From the NCBI GenBank assembly GCA_003278925.1, contig QCCN01000001.1, positions 161,213 through 225,212 of the forward strand: 64,000 bases of DNA. Reading direction: 5' to 3'. Origin of the DNA: Prochlorococcus sp. AG-347-L17 (GTDB taxonomy: Bacteria; Cyanobacteriota; Cyanobacteriia; PCC-6307; Cyanobiaceae). The notes below the pieces were generated by a model, which was given only the letters and a program-made list of their open reading frames with translations, ran no database searches and was not told where the DNA came from. The number at the start of each line of letters is the position of its first letter. The first letter of the stretch is position 1. Positions 7,909-16,368 of this stretch are shown in pieces. The position numbers and the translations under genes were made by a program.

Positions 7909-9111
7909 TTGTTTAAAATTTTAATATTAAGTAATGGGCATGGAGAAGATCTATCTGGGAGTCTAATAGCCAAGCAATTATTAAAAAGTGGTCATTCTGT
8001 TCATGCTTTGCCAATTGTTGGTAAAGGAAACCATTACGAAAAAGAAAAAATTAAGATTATCGGTAAAACTAAAGAATTTAGTACTGGAGGAATTGGCTAT
8101 AATTCTTTTAAGGGAAGAATCACTGAGATATTTGGAGGGGAAATATTTTATCTTCTAAAAAGATTACATTTAACTTTTAAAATAAGAAAAAAATATGATT
8201 ATTTTTTTATAGTTGGAGATATTGTGCCAGTTTTTTTTGCTTGGGTTTGTAAGAAAGATTTTTTTACATATTTAGTTGCTTATTCCAGTCATTATGAAGG
8301 AAAGTTAAAATTACCATGGCCTTCTAAATTTTTCTTGCTCTCAAAAAAAGCAAAAAAAATATATACGAGAGATTCTCTTACAGCTAATGATTTAACTTTG
8401 CAATTAAAAAAGAAAGTGTCTTTTGTAGGTAATCCATTTATGGATAAGTTTTTCCCTAGAAAGAGAGAATTAAAGAAAAATGAATTTAGTATTGGATTAT
8501 TTCCAGGAAGTAGATTCCCTGAGATTTTAGATAATTTTGTTTTGATATTAGAGATATTAGAGGCATTGTCAGATTTAAGATATTTTCAAAAAATTCATTT
8601 CAATTTTGCAATAGTTAATGCTCTATCTTCATCTCAAATAAAGCAGATATTTAAAAAAAGAGGATGGTTAAAACTGGAAAAAATAAAAGATAAGTCTCTA
8701 TTGAAATTCCGATATAAATTTTTAGAAGTAAATATATATTGGAATAATTTTGACACAATATTATTGAAAAGTACTTGCTGTATCAGCATGGCAGGAACAG
8801 CAGCAGAGCAAGCGATTGGATTAGGAAAACCTGTTATTCAGATTGAAGGTAAAGGTCCACAATTTACAAAAACTTTTGCAGAAGCGCAAAGACGTTTGCT
8901 TGGAAAATATGTTTTTTGTGCCACTAACTATATAGATAAAAATGATCAAATAAAAAAGACAATAAAATTGATAATAAAAGTTATATATCTAATAGAGCTA
9001 AATAAGAAGTTTATGATCTCATGTAATGAAAATGCGCAAAAAAGAATGGGTGCAAACAAAGCTTGTCTTAAGATGGTTGATGATATCAATAATGTTATAA
9101 AAAATGACTAA
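7909..9111 (+). CDS. Lipid-A-disaccharide synthase-related glycosyltransferase (TIGR03492-like)
   Basis: 400 aa GT-B-fold protein. It opens with 'ILSNGHGEDLSGSLIAKQL', and the C-terminal donor-site part has 'MAGTAAEQAIGLGKPVIQIEGKGPQF', the signature of the cyanobacterial lipid-A-disaccharide-synthase-related family, distinct from true LpxB. Start is TTG 7909, one base after the TPR stop; no ATG is available before the conserved 'SNGHGED'. It is very basic and may associate with membrane lipids. The substrate and product are unknown. Its 3' end overlaps the next small membrane-protein gene by 8 nt. Confidence 0.83.
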   Translation: MFKILILSNGHGEDLSGSLIAKQLLKSGHSVHALPIVGKGNHYEKEKIKIIGKTKEFSTGGIGYNSFKGRITEIFGGEIFYLLKRLHLTFKIRKKYDYFFIVGDIVPVFFAWVCKKDFFTYLVAYSSHYEGKLKLPWPSKFFLLSKKAKKIYTRDSLTANDLTLQLKKKVSFVGNPFMDKFFPRKRELKKNEFSIGLFPGSRFPEILDNFVLILEILEALSDLRYFQKIHFNFAIVNALSSSQIKQIFKKRGWLKLEKIKDKSLLKFRYKFLEVNIYWNNFDTILLKSTCCISMAGTAAEQAIGLGKPVIQIEGKGPQFTKTFAEAQRRLLGKYVFCATNYIDKNDQIKKTIKLIIKVIYLIELNKKFMISCNENAQKRMGANKACLKMVDDINNVIKND

Positions 9112-9373
9112 GGAAAATAATCAAAATAAGTTAAAACAAATTATCGATAATTTGTTATTAATAAATTTATTTACAGTAATTTTTTTTGCAATATTTTTCA
9201 TTTTTGCAATCATCATGCAATTAAATGGGATATTTATTTTTATTAATTTTATTGAGATAGTTTGGAATCCTCTTGTGGTCCCTTTGATAACAATTCTTAT
9301 TGTTGGTGCTCTAGTAAACGGTATTAATTCTTGGTGGCGGCGTAAATTGCTTTCTCAAGAAGAGGATATTTAA
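9104..9373 (+). CDS. Small membrane protein of unknown function
   Basis: 89 aa. Two hydrophobic helices (about 18-48 and 55-75) with a short polar N-terminus and a basic C-terminal end ('WWRRKLL'). No recognised family. The ATG lies within the 3' end of the LpxB-related gene (8-nt overlap), which supports co-translation. The last 50 nt overlap, on the opposite strand, the end of the SulA-like epimerase gene. The topology and context suggest a membrane partner or regulator of the upstream glycosyltransferase, but this is only inferred from position. Confidence 0.75.
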   Translation: MTKENNQNKLKQIIDNLLLINLFTVIFFAIFFIFAIIMQLNGIFIFINFIEIVWNPLVVPLITILIVGALVNGINSWWRRKLLSQEEDI

Positions 9374-10250
9374 AAGCATAATTTTTGAGTTTACTGCTGA
9401 TTACTTTTTGTCCTTCTAATACAACTTTTGCTCCATCTCCTAACAAGATTTTTAAAACTGCTCCAGGCACTGGAAGTAAATTAGGTCTATTGAGACATTT
9501 GCCTAAAGTCTGAGAAAAGTCTCTCATTAATACTGGATTTGGTGCAACAGCATTAAATACTCCCGAATATTTTTTATCAACTAATGCTTGAGCAATTAAT
9601 GCACATAAATCAGTTCTATGAATCCAACTCATCCATTGCTTACCATCTCCAATTGGTCCACCTAATCCAACTTTAAATATAGGAAGCATTTTTCCTAATG
9701 CGCCTCCATCTGCCTCTAGAACAATCCCAATTCTAAAAATAACTAACCTTGAGAAAAATGGTTTTTCAGCAGCGACCGCTTCCCATTTTTTGCAAAGATT
9801 AGCTAAAAAGTCCTTTCCGCTAATACTATTTTCAGTGAATTCATCAGACAAACTTGTACCGTAATAACCTATTGCTGATCCATTTATAATTACTTTTGGG
9901 TTTATTTTGAAATTTTTAAGGGTCTTCATCATAAATTTCGTGGTGTTAATACGACTATTTTCAATCTCCTGTTTTTGTTTAGAAGTCCATTTTTTTTCTG
10001 CTATCGGTTCTCCCATTAAGTTGATAATTCCATCCGTCTCTCTTAAAGTATTTAAAAGATTTTCGTTATTCCAGTTTTTTTCTTTTGATAAATCTATTTG
10101 AAAAAATTTAAATTTACTGAAATCTAAATCAACCTTTAGTTTACTTATGGGTTTTCTACTTATAATGTAAATCTCATGATTTTCATTTAATAGTGTTGGT
10201 ACTAATTCTTTACCAACAAATCCAGTGCAGCCAAGTAGTAAAAGACGCAT
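9324..10250 (-). CDS. TIGR01777-family NAD(P)-dependent epimerase (SulA/GC1-like)
   Basis: 308 aa short-chain dehydrogenase-type Rossmann protein. N-terminal 'LLLGCTGFVGKELVPTLL' is the NAD(P)-binding Gly-rich loop; 'INLMGEPIAEKKW', 'INGSAIGYYG' and 'WMSWIHRTDLCALI' are signatures of the TIGR01777 epimerase family. In cyanobacteria and plants, members (called SulA or GC1) affect cell or plastid division, though the enzymatic substrate is unknown. The 'GSAIGYYG' segment keeps the Tyr of SDR chemistry. Expected length is about 300 aa. It converges with the small membrane-protein gene and overlaps it by 50 nt. Confidence 0.87.
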   Translation of the reverse strand: MRLLLLGCTGFVGKELVPTLLNENHEIYIISRKPISKLKVDLDFSKFKFFQIDLSKEKNWNNENLLNTLRETDGIINLMGEPIAEKKWTSKQKQEIENSRINTTKFMMKTLKNFKINPKVIINGSAIGYYGTSLSDEFTENSISGKDFLANLCKKWEAVAAEKPFFSRLVIFRIGIVLEADGGALGKMLPIFKVGLGGPIGDGKQWMSWIHRTDLCALIAQALVDKKYSGVFNAVAPNPVLMRDFSQTLGKCLNRPNLLPVPGAVLKILLGDGAKVVLEGQKVISSKLKNYAFKYPLLEKAIYAATKN

Positions 10251-10352
10251 ATCATGTAGATGTTTATCAATTAAGACTATTAAATTTTTAAGACATTTGT
10301 AATTATTATTCAGGTATAAATTTTTTTTTAATTATTTTTCAACCAAGTTTTG

Positions 10353-10358
10353 TATAAT
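10353..10358 (+). promoter_or_regulatory. Candidate -10 element for ndhO
   Basis: A perfect TATAAT lies 30 bp before the ndhO ATG in the 137-bp spacer shared with the divergent SulA-like gene. No convincing -35 box stands at the right distance, which is common for promoters of this group. Confidence 0.45.
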
Positions 10359-10387
10359 AAATTTCAAATAACTTTGTTGAATTGATT

Positions 10388-10624
10388 ATGACAGATTCTG
10401 TTCCAAAGAAACCTATCAAGAAAGGAAGCTTAGTTTTTGTCGATAGAGAAAATTATATAAAAAGTATCGAGGCGCTAGCCAGTGATAATGATTTACCTAA
10501 TTATGTCTTTGAAGGTCCTGGAGAGATTCTTTCAGTCAAAGACGATTATGCTCAGGTTCGATGGCGCAGACCTGTTCCAGATGTTTGGTTTAAATTAGAT
10601 CAACTTCAAGAATATATTCAATAA
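10388..10624 (+). CDS. ndhO: NDH-1 subunit O
   Basis: 78 aa from ATG 10388 (an in-frame TTG at 10382 is less likely). It shows the NdhO pattern: 'KKGSLVFVDRENY', then 'PNYVFEGPGEIL', 'VRWRRPVPDVWFKLDQLQEY' at the C-terminus. NdhO is a cyanobacterial/plastid-specific peripheral subunit of the NAD(P)H dehydrogenase complex used in cyclic electron flow and respiration. A TATAAT lies 30 bp upstream. The gene converges with a J-domain gene after a 10-nt gap. Confidence 0.95.
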   Translation: MTDSVPKKPIKKGSLVFVDRENYIKSIEALASDNDLPNYVFEGPGEILSVKDDYAQVRWRRPVPDVWFKLDQLQEYIQ

Positions 10625-10634
10625 AATTATAGAT

Positions 10635-11312
10635 CTAAAAATTTTTATTTTTTTTCTCAGTAGACATTCTTGATTGAATTCTTTTTGCTTCTTTGATCAT
10701 TTCTTTACCATCAAATAAGTAATTATCTACGTATCCGTGTGTATACCTATCAAATTCTGAAAGTGCATCTTTAACTTGTGAAAAACAATGATAAAGATCG
10801 AGGCCTAAAGCTGAAATAGAATTTGGAACTATTTTTTTCTTATAAATTTTTTCAACTTTTTCTATTTTGTTTTGTGAAAGACTTATATAAATGCAAAAAT
10901 TTTCCATTAGTTTGTCATCATATGGATCCGCTGATAGTTCTTTTATTTCGTTTTTCAAGGGTTTAATTATTTGACTAATTAATCTATTGATAGGAGTGTA
11001 AATTTCTTTAATCCATATTTCAACTTCTTTGTCTTTAATTGAAGAATTATATTTTTTTGCATTAAATTTCTCTTCCCAATTTTCATTTAATGAATCAGAT
11101 GATGAACTGGAAGAGAAAAAATTGTTATCATATTGTTTTTTTTTAATAGGGTCACTAAGAGTTTCCCAGGCATTTTGTATTGCAAGAAATCGTTCTTTTT
11201 TTCCGCCTGCATCAGGATGATGTTGTTTAACTAAAGAGCGATATGAAGATTTAATTTCACTGCTGGTTGCATTTTTTTTGAGACCTAATTCTTCATAGAA
11301 ATTGTTTTCCAT
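10635..11312 (-). CDS. J-domain (DnaJ-like) protein
   Basis: 225 aa. Residues 5-65 are a J domain with the diagnostic HPD tripeptide at 32-34 ('KQHHPDAGG') followed by 'FLAIQNAWETLSDPIKKKQYD'. Past a Ser-rich stretch (about 67-73) the rest is helical and not recognised; no Gly/Phe-rich region, zinc finger or DnaJ C-terminal domain is present. It should stimulate an Hsp70 (DnaK) on a particular client rather than act as a general chaperone. It is a stand-alone gene, upstream of which (16 nt) is the cysK stop; the two may be co-transcribed. Confidence 0.86.
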   Translation of the reverse strand: MENNFYEELGLKKNATSSEIKSSYRSLVKQHHPDAGGKKERFLAIQNAWETLSDPIKKKQYDNNFFSSSSSSDSLNENWEEKFNAKKYNSSIKDKEVEIWIKEIYTPINRLISQIIKPLKNEIKELSADPYDDKLMENFCIYISLSQNKIEKVEKIYKKKIVPNSISALGLDLYHCFSQVKDALSEFDRYTHGYVDNYLFDGKEMIKEAKRIQSRMSTEKKNKNF

Positions 11313-11328
11313 TTTTATAAATTATGCA

Positions 11329-12297
11329 TTAAAGATAACCATCTTCTCTTGCTTGAATTGAGGTATTCGATTCAAACATGGCAGTTGATAAATATCTTTC
11401 TCCAAAACTTGGAAGAATAACTATCAATCTTTTATTCATTAGTTCTTTCCTTTTACCCATTTTTATTGTTGCTGCTAAAGCTGCTCCGCTGCTGATGCCA
11501 CATAAAAGACCTTCCAATCGAGCTAATAAACGCCCATAATAAAATGCTTCATCGTCATCTATTTTTATAATTTCATCAATTAATTTAGTATTAAGTACTT
11601 TCGGAACAAAACCTGCTCCTATTCCTTGAATCGAATGAGATCCAGCTTTTTCTCCGGAAATAACAGCACTTTTTTTGGGCTCTACAGCATATATTTTGCA
11701 ATTTGGATTAACTTTTTTCAAAAAACGTGCACAACCAGTAATTGTTCCTCCTGTGCCTACTCCTGTAACTAGTCCATCTAAATTGTTATTGGATTGGGAC
11801 CATATTTCTTGAGCCGTTGTTCTTTCATGAATATCTGGATTAGCAAAGTTTTCAAACTGATTAAATTGATAGCTATATGCAATGGTTGAAGATAACTCAT
11901 GAGCTAAATCTAAAGCTCCTTTCATTCCGTCTTTCCCTGGTGTTAGTTGTAATTCAGCGCCATATGCTCTCAACATTGCCCTTCTCTCAATACTCATTGT
12001 ATCCGGCATAGTTAATATCAATTTATAGCCTTTTGCTGCGGCAACCATTGCTAATGCGATGCCAGTATTGCCACTTGTTGCTTCAATTAACGTTGTTTTA
12101 TCTGGTGTTATCAATCCTTCTTCTTCAGCTTTACATAACATTGCATAAGCGATCCGATCCTTAACGGACGCTGACGGATTGAAACTTTCTAGTTTGGCTA
12201 TTATTTCTGGATAACAATCAAAATACTTTCTGATTCGATTTAATTTAACTAACGGGGTATTTCCAACTAGAGAAGTTATATCATTTGCTATTTCCAT
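11329..12297 (-). CDS. cysK: Cysteine synthase (O-acetylserine sulfhydrylase)
   Basis: 322 aa when started at ATG 12297 ('MEIANDITSLVGNTPLV'). The frame is open to 12378, but the extra 27 residues are not family-like. PLP-binding Lys46 in 'SASVKDR', the 'SGNTGIALA' loop and 'GTGGTITG' phosphate loop identify a type II PLP enzyme making cysteine from O-acetylserine and sulfide. Length fits CysK. It probably supplies cysteine for glutathione (gshB at 61527) and for the cysteine desulfurase. The J-domain gene follows 16 nt downstream on the same strand. Confidence 0.95.
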   Translation of the reverse strand: MEIANDITSLVGNTPLVKLNRIRKYFDCYPEIIAKLESFNPSASVKDRIAYAMLCKAEEEGLITPDKTTLIEATSGNTGIALAMVAAAKGYKLILTMPDTMSIERRAMLRAYGAELQLTPGKDGMKGALDLAHELSSTIAYSYQFNQFENFANPDIHERTTAQEIWSQSNNNLDGLVTGVGTGGTITGCARFLKKVNPNCKIYAVEPKKSAVISGEKAGSHSIQGIGAGFVPKVLNTKLIDEIIKIDDDEAFYYGRLLARLEGLLCGISSGAALAATIKMGKRKELMNKRLIVILPSFGERYLSTAMFESNTSIQAREDGYL

Positions 12298-12426
12298 GAA
12301 ATAATTTTTTAAAATGCAAAAACAATCTCCTATATTCATGATAATTACATTTAAAGATCTTTTATATAATTTTCTCAAAAGAATTTAATTTTAATAACTT
12401 CCTGAGTTAAAAATATTTATTATTAT

Positions 12427-12432
12427 AGGAGG
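12427..12432 (+). promoter_or_regulatory. Strong Shine-Dalgarno site before the UPF0367 gene
   Basis: A full AGGAGG sits 10 nt before ATG 12443 (16 nt before the alternative ATG 12449). Such a complete ribosome-binding site is rare in this window and suggests strong translation. Confidence 0.7.
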
Positions 12433-12442
12433 TAGTTTTGTA

Positions 12443-12721
12443 ATGATTATGTATTCGCTGGAACTAAGTCTGAGATATTCACCTTTTCCACTTTCAGTTC
12501 AGAAGAAAGAATTTGATGATGTTAAACGAATTTATGATGAAATAAAAAGTTCTATGAATGAAGCTTTAGAATCCTCAAACTTGATCGAATTAAGGTGTGA
12601 CAAAGTCCAAGATAAATTAATTGCTGTAAAAGCTAAAGAAATTATATCTGTTCAGATATATGAAAAATCCTCAGTAGCAGGAGGAGCTAAAAGACCAGGA
12701 TTTTCTCTCAACATAGATTGA
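12443..12721 (+). CDS. UPF0367-family protein
   Basis: 92 aa from ATG 12443, or 90 aa from ATG 12449. Pattern 'MYSLELSLRYSPFPLSVQKK' at the start and 'VQIYEKSSVAGGAKRPGFSL' at the end matches the small cyanobacterial UPF0367 family as I remember it. The predicted fold is strand-helix-strand, soluble, no signal peptide. Function is unknown. The spacing of the AGGAGG site favours 12443, the family N-terminus favours 12449. The TGA stop overlaps the first codon of the following ABC ATPase frame, so the two genes are likely one operon. Confidence 0.88.
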   Translation: MIMYSLELSLRYSPFPLSVQKKEFDDVKRIYDEIKSSMNEALESSNLIELRCDKVQDKLIAVKAKEIISVQIYEKSSVAGGAKRPGFSLNID

Positions 12722-13404
12722 TAAAATTAATGCGAGATTCCCTTGAAAATGAAATACCTCATATTAAATTCAAAGATGTTTCTTTTTCATATCCTGGAAA
12801 AAAAGAAAATTTAATTTTTAAATGTAACTTCTCAATAAAACAGCCGGGATTTTGGATGGTCATAGGAAAAAATGGGAGCGGAAAAAGTACTCTTTTAAAA
12901 TTAATTAGTGGAATAATCAAACCCCAAAATGGTGTCATTGACTATAAAGCAAATATTGGTATGGTTTTTCAAAACCCTGATCATCAAATATTGATGCCAA
13001 ATTGCAGGAGTGAACTTCTGATAAATATTAATCAAAATATAAGTCAAAATGAAATTAATAAAAAAATTGAATATGTGCTTTATCAGGTAGGAATGACTGG
13101 TTTTGAAAAAAGGCCAGTTCATACTTTGAGCGGTGGACAAAAACAACGCTTAACTATTGCATGTGCTCTTATTAGTGATAGAAATTTTATTCTTTTAGAT
13201 GAACCTACAGCGTTACTTGATCAAAGCAGCCAATTAAAAGTTTTACAAACTATTAAAAATCTTACAAGTGACCATAAAAAACCTTTATCAGCTTTGTGGA
13301 TTACTCATCGTTATGAAGAATTAACTTATGCTGATGAAGTAGCAGAGTTAAAAAATGGTTTTTTATCTAACTGGCAAGAACCATCAAAATTTCAATATAA
13401 TTAA
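12718..13404 (+). CDS. ABC transporter ATP-binding protein (CbiO/EcfA-like), orphan
   Basis: 228 aa ATPase domain only: Walker A GKNGSGKST at 50-58, Q-loop Gln85 in 'FQNPDHQ', signature LSGGQ at 137-141, Walker B 'FILLDE' to 162 and a switch His in 'WITHRYEE'. The 'VFQNPDHQILMP' stretch is typical of energy-coupling-factor (cobalt/nickel/vitamin) ATPases. No permease or substrate-binding gene is next to it, so its membrane partner is elsewhere or it serves another complex, as in the plastid NAP14-like proteins. Start is TTG 12718 overlapping the upstream stop, with ATG 12730 as an alternative. Confidence 0.88.
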   Translation: MIKLMRDSLENEIPHIKFKDVSFSYPGKKENLIFKCNFSIKQPGFWMVIGKNGSGKSTLLKLISGIIKPQNGVIDYKANIGMVFQNPDHQILMPNCRSELLININQNISQNEINKKIEYVLYQVGMTGFEKRPVHTLSGGQKQRLTIACALISDRNFILLDEPTALLDQSSQLKVLQTIKNLTSDHKKPLSALWITHRYEELTYADEVAELKNGFLSNWQEPSKFQYN

Positions 13405-13453
13405 TTCCTATACTTGTCATAAGGTACTTTAAAGAGCTAAATTCATCATATAT

Positions 13454-13525
<72 letters not shown>

Positions 13526-13548
13526 TTTATAATTTTCAAAAATTTTCC

Positions 13549-13576
13549 AAGGTCACCCTCATAAAGGTGACTTTTT
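13549..13576 (+). terminator. Rho-independent terminator after tRNA-Asn
   Basis: Perfect 6-bp stem GTCACC (13552-13557) / GGTGAC (13566-13571) with an 8-nt loop and followed at once by TTTTT. It is the clearest intrinsic terminator in the window. Confidence 0.85.
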
Positions 13577-13864
13577 ATTTATTAGACCTCTTTTTTCTAA
13601 AATAGTGGTAAGCCGAAGATATAATCAAGTAAATTTGTTATATTATTAATAACAGTATATAGAACATTAATAATAATCAAAATAAAAAATATTTAGTGTA
13701 TTTATAAATTTTAAAAATATCTTTTTTAGAACAGTAATTAGAACATTTATGAAATTCTCCATAAAAAGCGAAAAAAATAAGTTCTTTGATTGATTTTTAC
13801 GTCTTTTAAAATCAAGAAATGCTTTCCTTTGTATCGTTTAAATTACTACACCATTCAATAAATT
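13577..13864. other. A+T-rich spacer with a direct repeat; no gene seen
   Basis: 288 bp between the terminator after tRNA-Asn and the 3' end of the unrecognised gene at 13865-14224. I see no coding frame with family-like content and no RNA gene. It holds two imperfect 23-bp copies (13651-13673 and 13730-13752) and an A+T-rich 8-bp inverted repeat (TTGATTTT 13790-13797 with AAAATCAA 13808-13815). Confidence 0.6.
13651..13752. repeat. Imperfect 23-bp direct repeat, 79 bp apart
   Basis: Copy 1 at 13651-13673 and copy 2 at 13730-13752 share AACAGTA, then AGAACATT after three differing bases, and most of the remainder (about 18 of 23 positions). The base composition is A+T-rich, so chance is possible. 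It could be a protein-binding pair or a remnant of a short insertion next to the tRNA. Confidence 0.4.
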
Positions 13865-14224
13865 CTAATCATCCCACATATCTTTTTTCTCTTGATCGAA
13901 ATTATTCCGTTCAAGTAATTCTATTCTTTTTTTCTGAGAATCTATTTCTGATTCAATTACGATTTGATCGTCCATGTATTTTGTTTGTATTTCTAAGATA
14001 ATTATTTCAAATTGTTCTCCAAAAAAATCTGACATTTCTCTCCATGCTTCCATTTCCTCTTCTTTGCCAATAGTATCGTTTATCTGATGAGAAATAATTT
14101 CTAGTACATATTGTTTAAGTTCTTGATGACTCATCAATTCAACTTTTTTTTGAACGTAAAGTTCTTTAAGATTTTCTAGTTGTTTTTTTGATAAATCAGA
14201 ATAGATAATAGGCTTCTTTTTCAT
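13865..14224 (-). CDS. Hypothetical protein, unrecognised
   Basis: 119 aa, acidic and highly charged, with no signal peptide or membrane segment. Most of it looks helical, with 'SKKQLENLKELYVQKKVELMSHQELKQYVLEIISHQI' in the N-terminal half and a possible coiled-coil end ('ESEIDSQKKRIELLERNNF'). I recall small helical proteins with 'HEELKQYV'-type motifs from picocyanobacterial variable regions and cyanophages, but cannot confirm it. It is isolated: 340 bp to the tRNA-Asn on one side and 396 bp to rpaA on the other. It could be an accessory gene. Confidence 0.65.
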   Translation of the reverse strand: MKKKPIIYSDLSKKQLENLKELYVQKKVELMSHQELKQYVLEIISHQINDTIGKEEEMEAWREMSDFFGEQFEIIILEIQTKYMDDQIVIESEIDSQKKRIELLERNNFDQEKKDMWDD

Positions 14225-14620
14225 AAATACTTAGATTTTTTTTAATATAGACAAAATTATTAGTTTAAACATTCTGGAGAAATCAAAAACTTTGAACTAA
14301 GTTAATTCCTATTTGACAACTAAAATCGCTATTTAATTTTTATATGCCTTATATTGTTAACTTGAATTTGATATTCTTTCAAATTTAACTATTATTTGTT
14401 TCTAATACCCTTTAATTATTAAGAAAAAATAAATAAAATCGAAAGAAATTCTAAAATTTCAATTTTTTAAAAATTTGTAATTTCTATCTAATGCTTTGCT
14501 ATCAATGAGTTATTGGATAATTCTAATTGATAAAATTGTTTACACTAATTCAGCAATCTTTATAAATTCTTGAGAGAATCATATTACTAAAACTTAACTT
14601 TAATTTAATAGTTTATAAAT
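14225..14620. other. 396-bp A+T-rich spacer upstream of rpaA; nothing identified
   Basis: This spacer separates the divergent starts of the 119-aa gene and rpaA. It presumably holds both promoters. I see no convincing -35/-10 pair, RNA gene or small reading frame; a weak inverted repeat GAAATT (14445-14450) / AATTTC (14455-14460) is probably chance in this composition. Confidence 0.5.
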
Positions 14621-15403
14621 ATGAAAATTTCAATCCTTTTAATTGAAGATGATCGTGATATGCGAGATTTGGTGGCTAGACATTTAGAACATTCTGGTTT
14701 CGATGTCCTAAAAGCCGAAGATGGAATTAAAGGACAAGCATTAGCTCTGCAATATTCACCAGATTTAATACTCCTAGATTTAATGCTACCAAGTGTTGAT
14801 GGATTAACTTTATGTCAGAGACTAAGAAGAGATGAAAGAACATCAAATATACCAATTTTGATGATAACTGCATTAGGTGGCCTAAAAGATAAAGTTACTG
14901 GGTTTAATTCAGGAGCAGATGATTACATAACTAAGCCATTCGATTTAGAAGAATTACATGTACGCATAAAAGCTTTATTAAGAAGATCAAACAGAGCGCA
15001 ACTAAATTCTAGTAACCAGCAAGAAATATTAAATTATGGTCCTTTAACTCTTGTCCCGGAAAGATTTGAAGCTATATGGTTTGAATCTCCTGTAAGGTTA
15101 ACGCATCTTGAATTTGAATTGATTCATTGTCTTATGCAGAGGCATGGTCAAACTGTATCTCCAGCATTAATCCTTAAAGAAGTATGGGGATATGAACCTG
15201 ATGACGATATTGAGACAATAAGAGTTCATATTAGACATTTACGCACTAAACTTGAACCCGATCCACGAAAACCTATTTATATAAAAACTGTATACGGTGC
15301 TGGATATTGTCTTGAGTTACCTATTGGTTCTCAAGTTGAAACTGCTAGGCAAGAGTTTATTCAAGCAAGAAATCCTGACTTAATAAATTCTGCAGCAGAT
15401 TAA
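14621..15403 (+). CDS. rpaA: OmpR-type response regulator RpaA
   Basis: 260 aa. The receiver domain (1-120) has acidic pocket Asp10/Asp11, phosphoacceptor Asp53 and Lys105. The winged-helix DNA-binding domain (about 140-235) includes '[22 protein letters not shown]' and '[21 protein letters not shown]'. The match to RpaA is strong: '[13 protein letters not shown]', '[19 protein letters not shown]' and '[15 protein letters not shown]' are RpaA hallmarks. RpaA is the clock-output and light-acclimation regulator partnered with SasA. It lies alone behind a long spacer and converges with holB, overlapping 4 nt. Its paralogue RpaB is at 21413-22159. Confidence 0.94.
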   Translation: MKISILLIEDDRDMRDLVARHLEHSGFDVLKAEDGIKGQALALQYSPDLILLDLMLPSVDGLTLCQRLRRDERTSNIPILMITALGGLKDKVTGFNSGADDYITKPFDLEELHVRIKALLRRSNRAQLNSSNQQEILNYGPLTLVPERFEAIWFESPVRLTHLEFELIHCLMQRHGQTVSPALILKEVWGYEPDDDIETIRVHIRHLRTKLEPDPRKPIYIKTVYGAGYCLELPIGSQVETARQEFIQARNPDLINSAAD

Positions 15404-16368
15404 TCTAATATATCTTCCATTGAAATTTTTAAAAAAGTAATTTCCCATGCCAATCTTGGTTGAATATTATTTCTTAAGAGGTATTTTAGATTTTCAAGTT
15501 TTTTAACTAAACCGATATTGTTTGTTTTTCTCCACCAAATAGTTTGAATTAAATTTACTAAACAAATCTGTTGAACAATTTCTAATTTTTCAGATATTGA
15601 TTTAGATATTTCTAATATTTCCAGACTATTTTTTATTGGAGAATCCATTTTAATTATGATTTCATCTGAAAAATCATTACAAATTTCAATATTTTTCAAT
15701 AATTGATTTGGAGATCCGTTTGAGGTGTTAATTAAATCTTCAAATTTTAATTTTGAATTAAAATTTAATTTATCATTATCTAAATTTTCTTTCAAAATAG
15801 ACTTTATTTGTTTACTAGAAAAAGATCGAAATCTGACAATTTGACATCTTGAGATGATCGTATCTAAGAGAAGGTTTAATTTAGATGTTAGTAAAATAAA
15901 AATGCCGTTACTAGGTTCTTCTAAGGTTTTTAAAAGGCAATTTGAGGCTGCTTCGTTTAAAAGGTGTGCATCAATAATTAAAACAATTTTTTTTTCTGAG
16001 TTAATTGATTTTTGACTAAGAAAAGTTTTGATATTACGTATTTGACCAATTTTAATAATCTCAGATCCACTTTTTATTGTTTTTTTAGGATCGGAACTCC
16101 TTGTACTTTTAGTTGCCAAAGGAGAATCAGGTTCAATAATTAAAAAATCAGGATGGTTCTTGTTTTTAATTCTTTCTTCAACATTTTCGCTTGGGGAAGA
16201 CTGTTTGAAAATCTCTTTTATAAATTGAAGAGCAGTTTGTCTCTTTCCTACTCCCTCAGCACCATAAAATATATAACCATTAGCAAATGATTTGTTTTTA
16301 ATTATATTTTTAAGATATGTATTGACTTCTTTATTCAAGAAAAAATTATTTTTTTTAACCTCAATCAT
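15400..16368 (-). CDS. holB: DNA polymerase III delta' subunit
   Basis: 322 aa AAA+ clamp-loader subunit. N-terminal '[24 protein letters not shown]' is the degenerate P-loop; '[32 protein letters not shown]' and '[11 protein letters not shown]' (SRC motif) follow. The C-terminal region is weakly conserved, as in other cyanobacterial delta' proteins. It helps load the beta clamp. Its start overlaps the tmk stop by 4 nt, and the tmk start abuts the copper ATPase stop, so ctaA-like gene, tmk and holB form an operon. The pairing tmk-holB is widespread in bacteria. Confidence 0.9.
   Translation of the reverse strand: MIEVKKNNFFLNKEVNTYLKNIIKNKSFANGYIFYGAEGVGKRQTALQFIKEIFKQSSPSENVEERIKNKNHPDFLIIEPDSPLATKSTRSSDPKKTIKSGSEIIKIGQIRNIKTFLSQKSINSEKKIVLIIDAHLLNEAASNCLLKTLEEPSNGIFILLTSKLNLLLDTIISRCQIVRFRSFSSKQIKSILKENLDNDKLNFNSKLKFEDLINTSNGSPNQLLKNIEICNDFSDEIIIKMDSPIKNSLEILEISKSISEKLEIVQQICLVNLIQTIWWRKTNNIGLVKKLENLKYLLRNNIQPRLAWEITFLKISMEDILD

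Noticed and set aside
13790..13815. Inverted repeat TTGATTTT / AAAATCAA as a terminator for the 119-aa gene
   Set aside because: The stem is all A+T except one pair, lies about 50 bp past the stop and has no T-tract on that strand.
13819..14001. Plus-strand open frame of 60 codons in the spacer and over the 119-aa gene
   Set aside because: It has no family-like content and most of it is antisense to the better-supported minus-strand gene.
14445..14460. GAAATT / AATTTC inverted repeat upstream of rpaA as an RpaB or RpaA site
   Set aside because: Short A+T inverted repeats are expected by chance here, and no HLR1-type direct repeat is present nearby.
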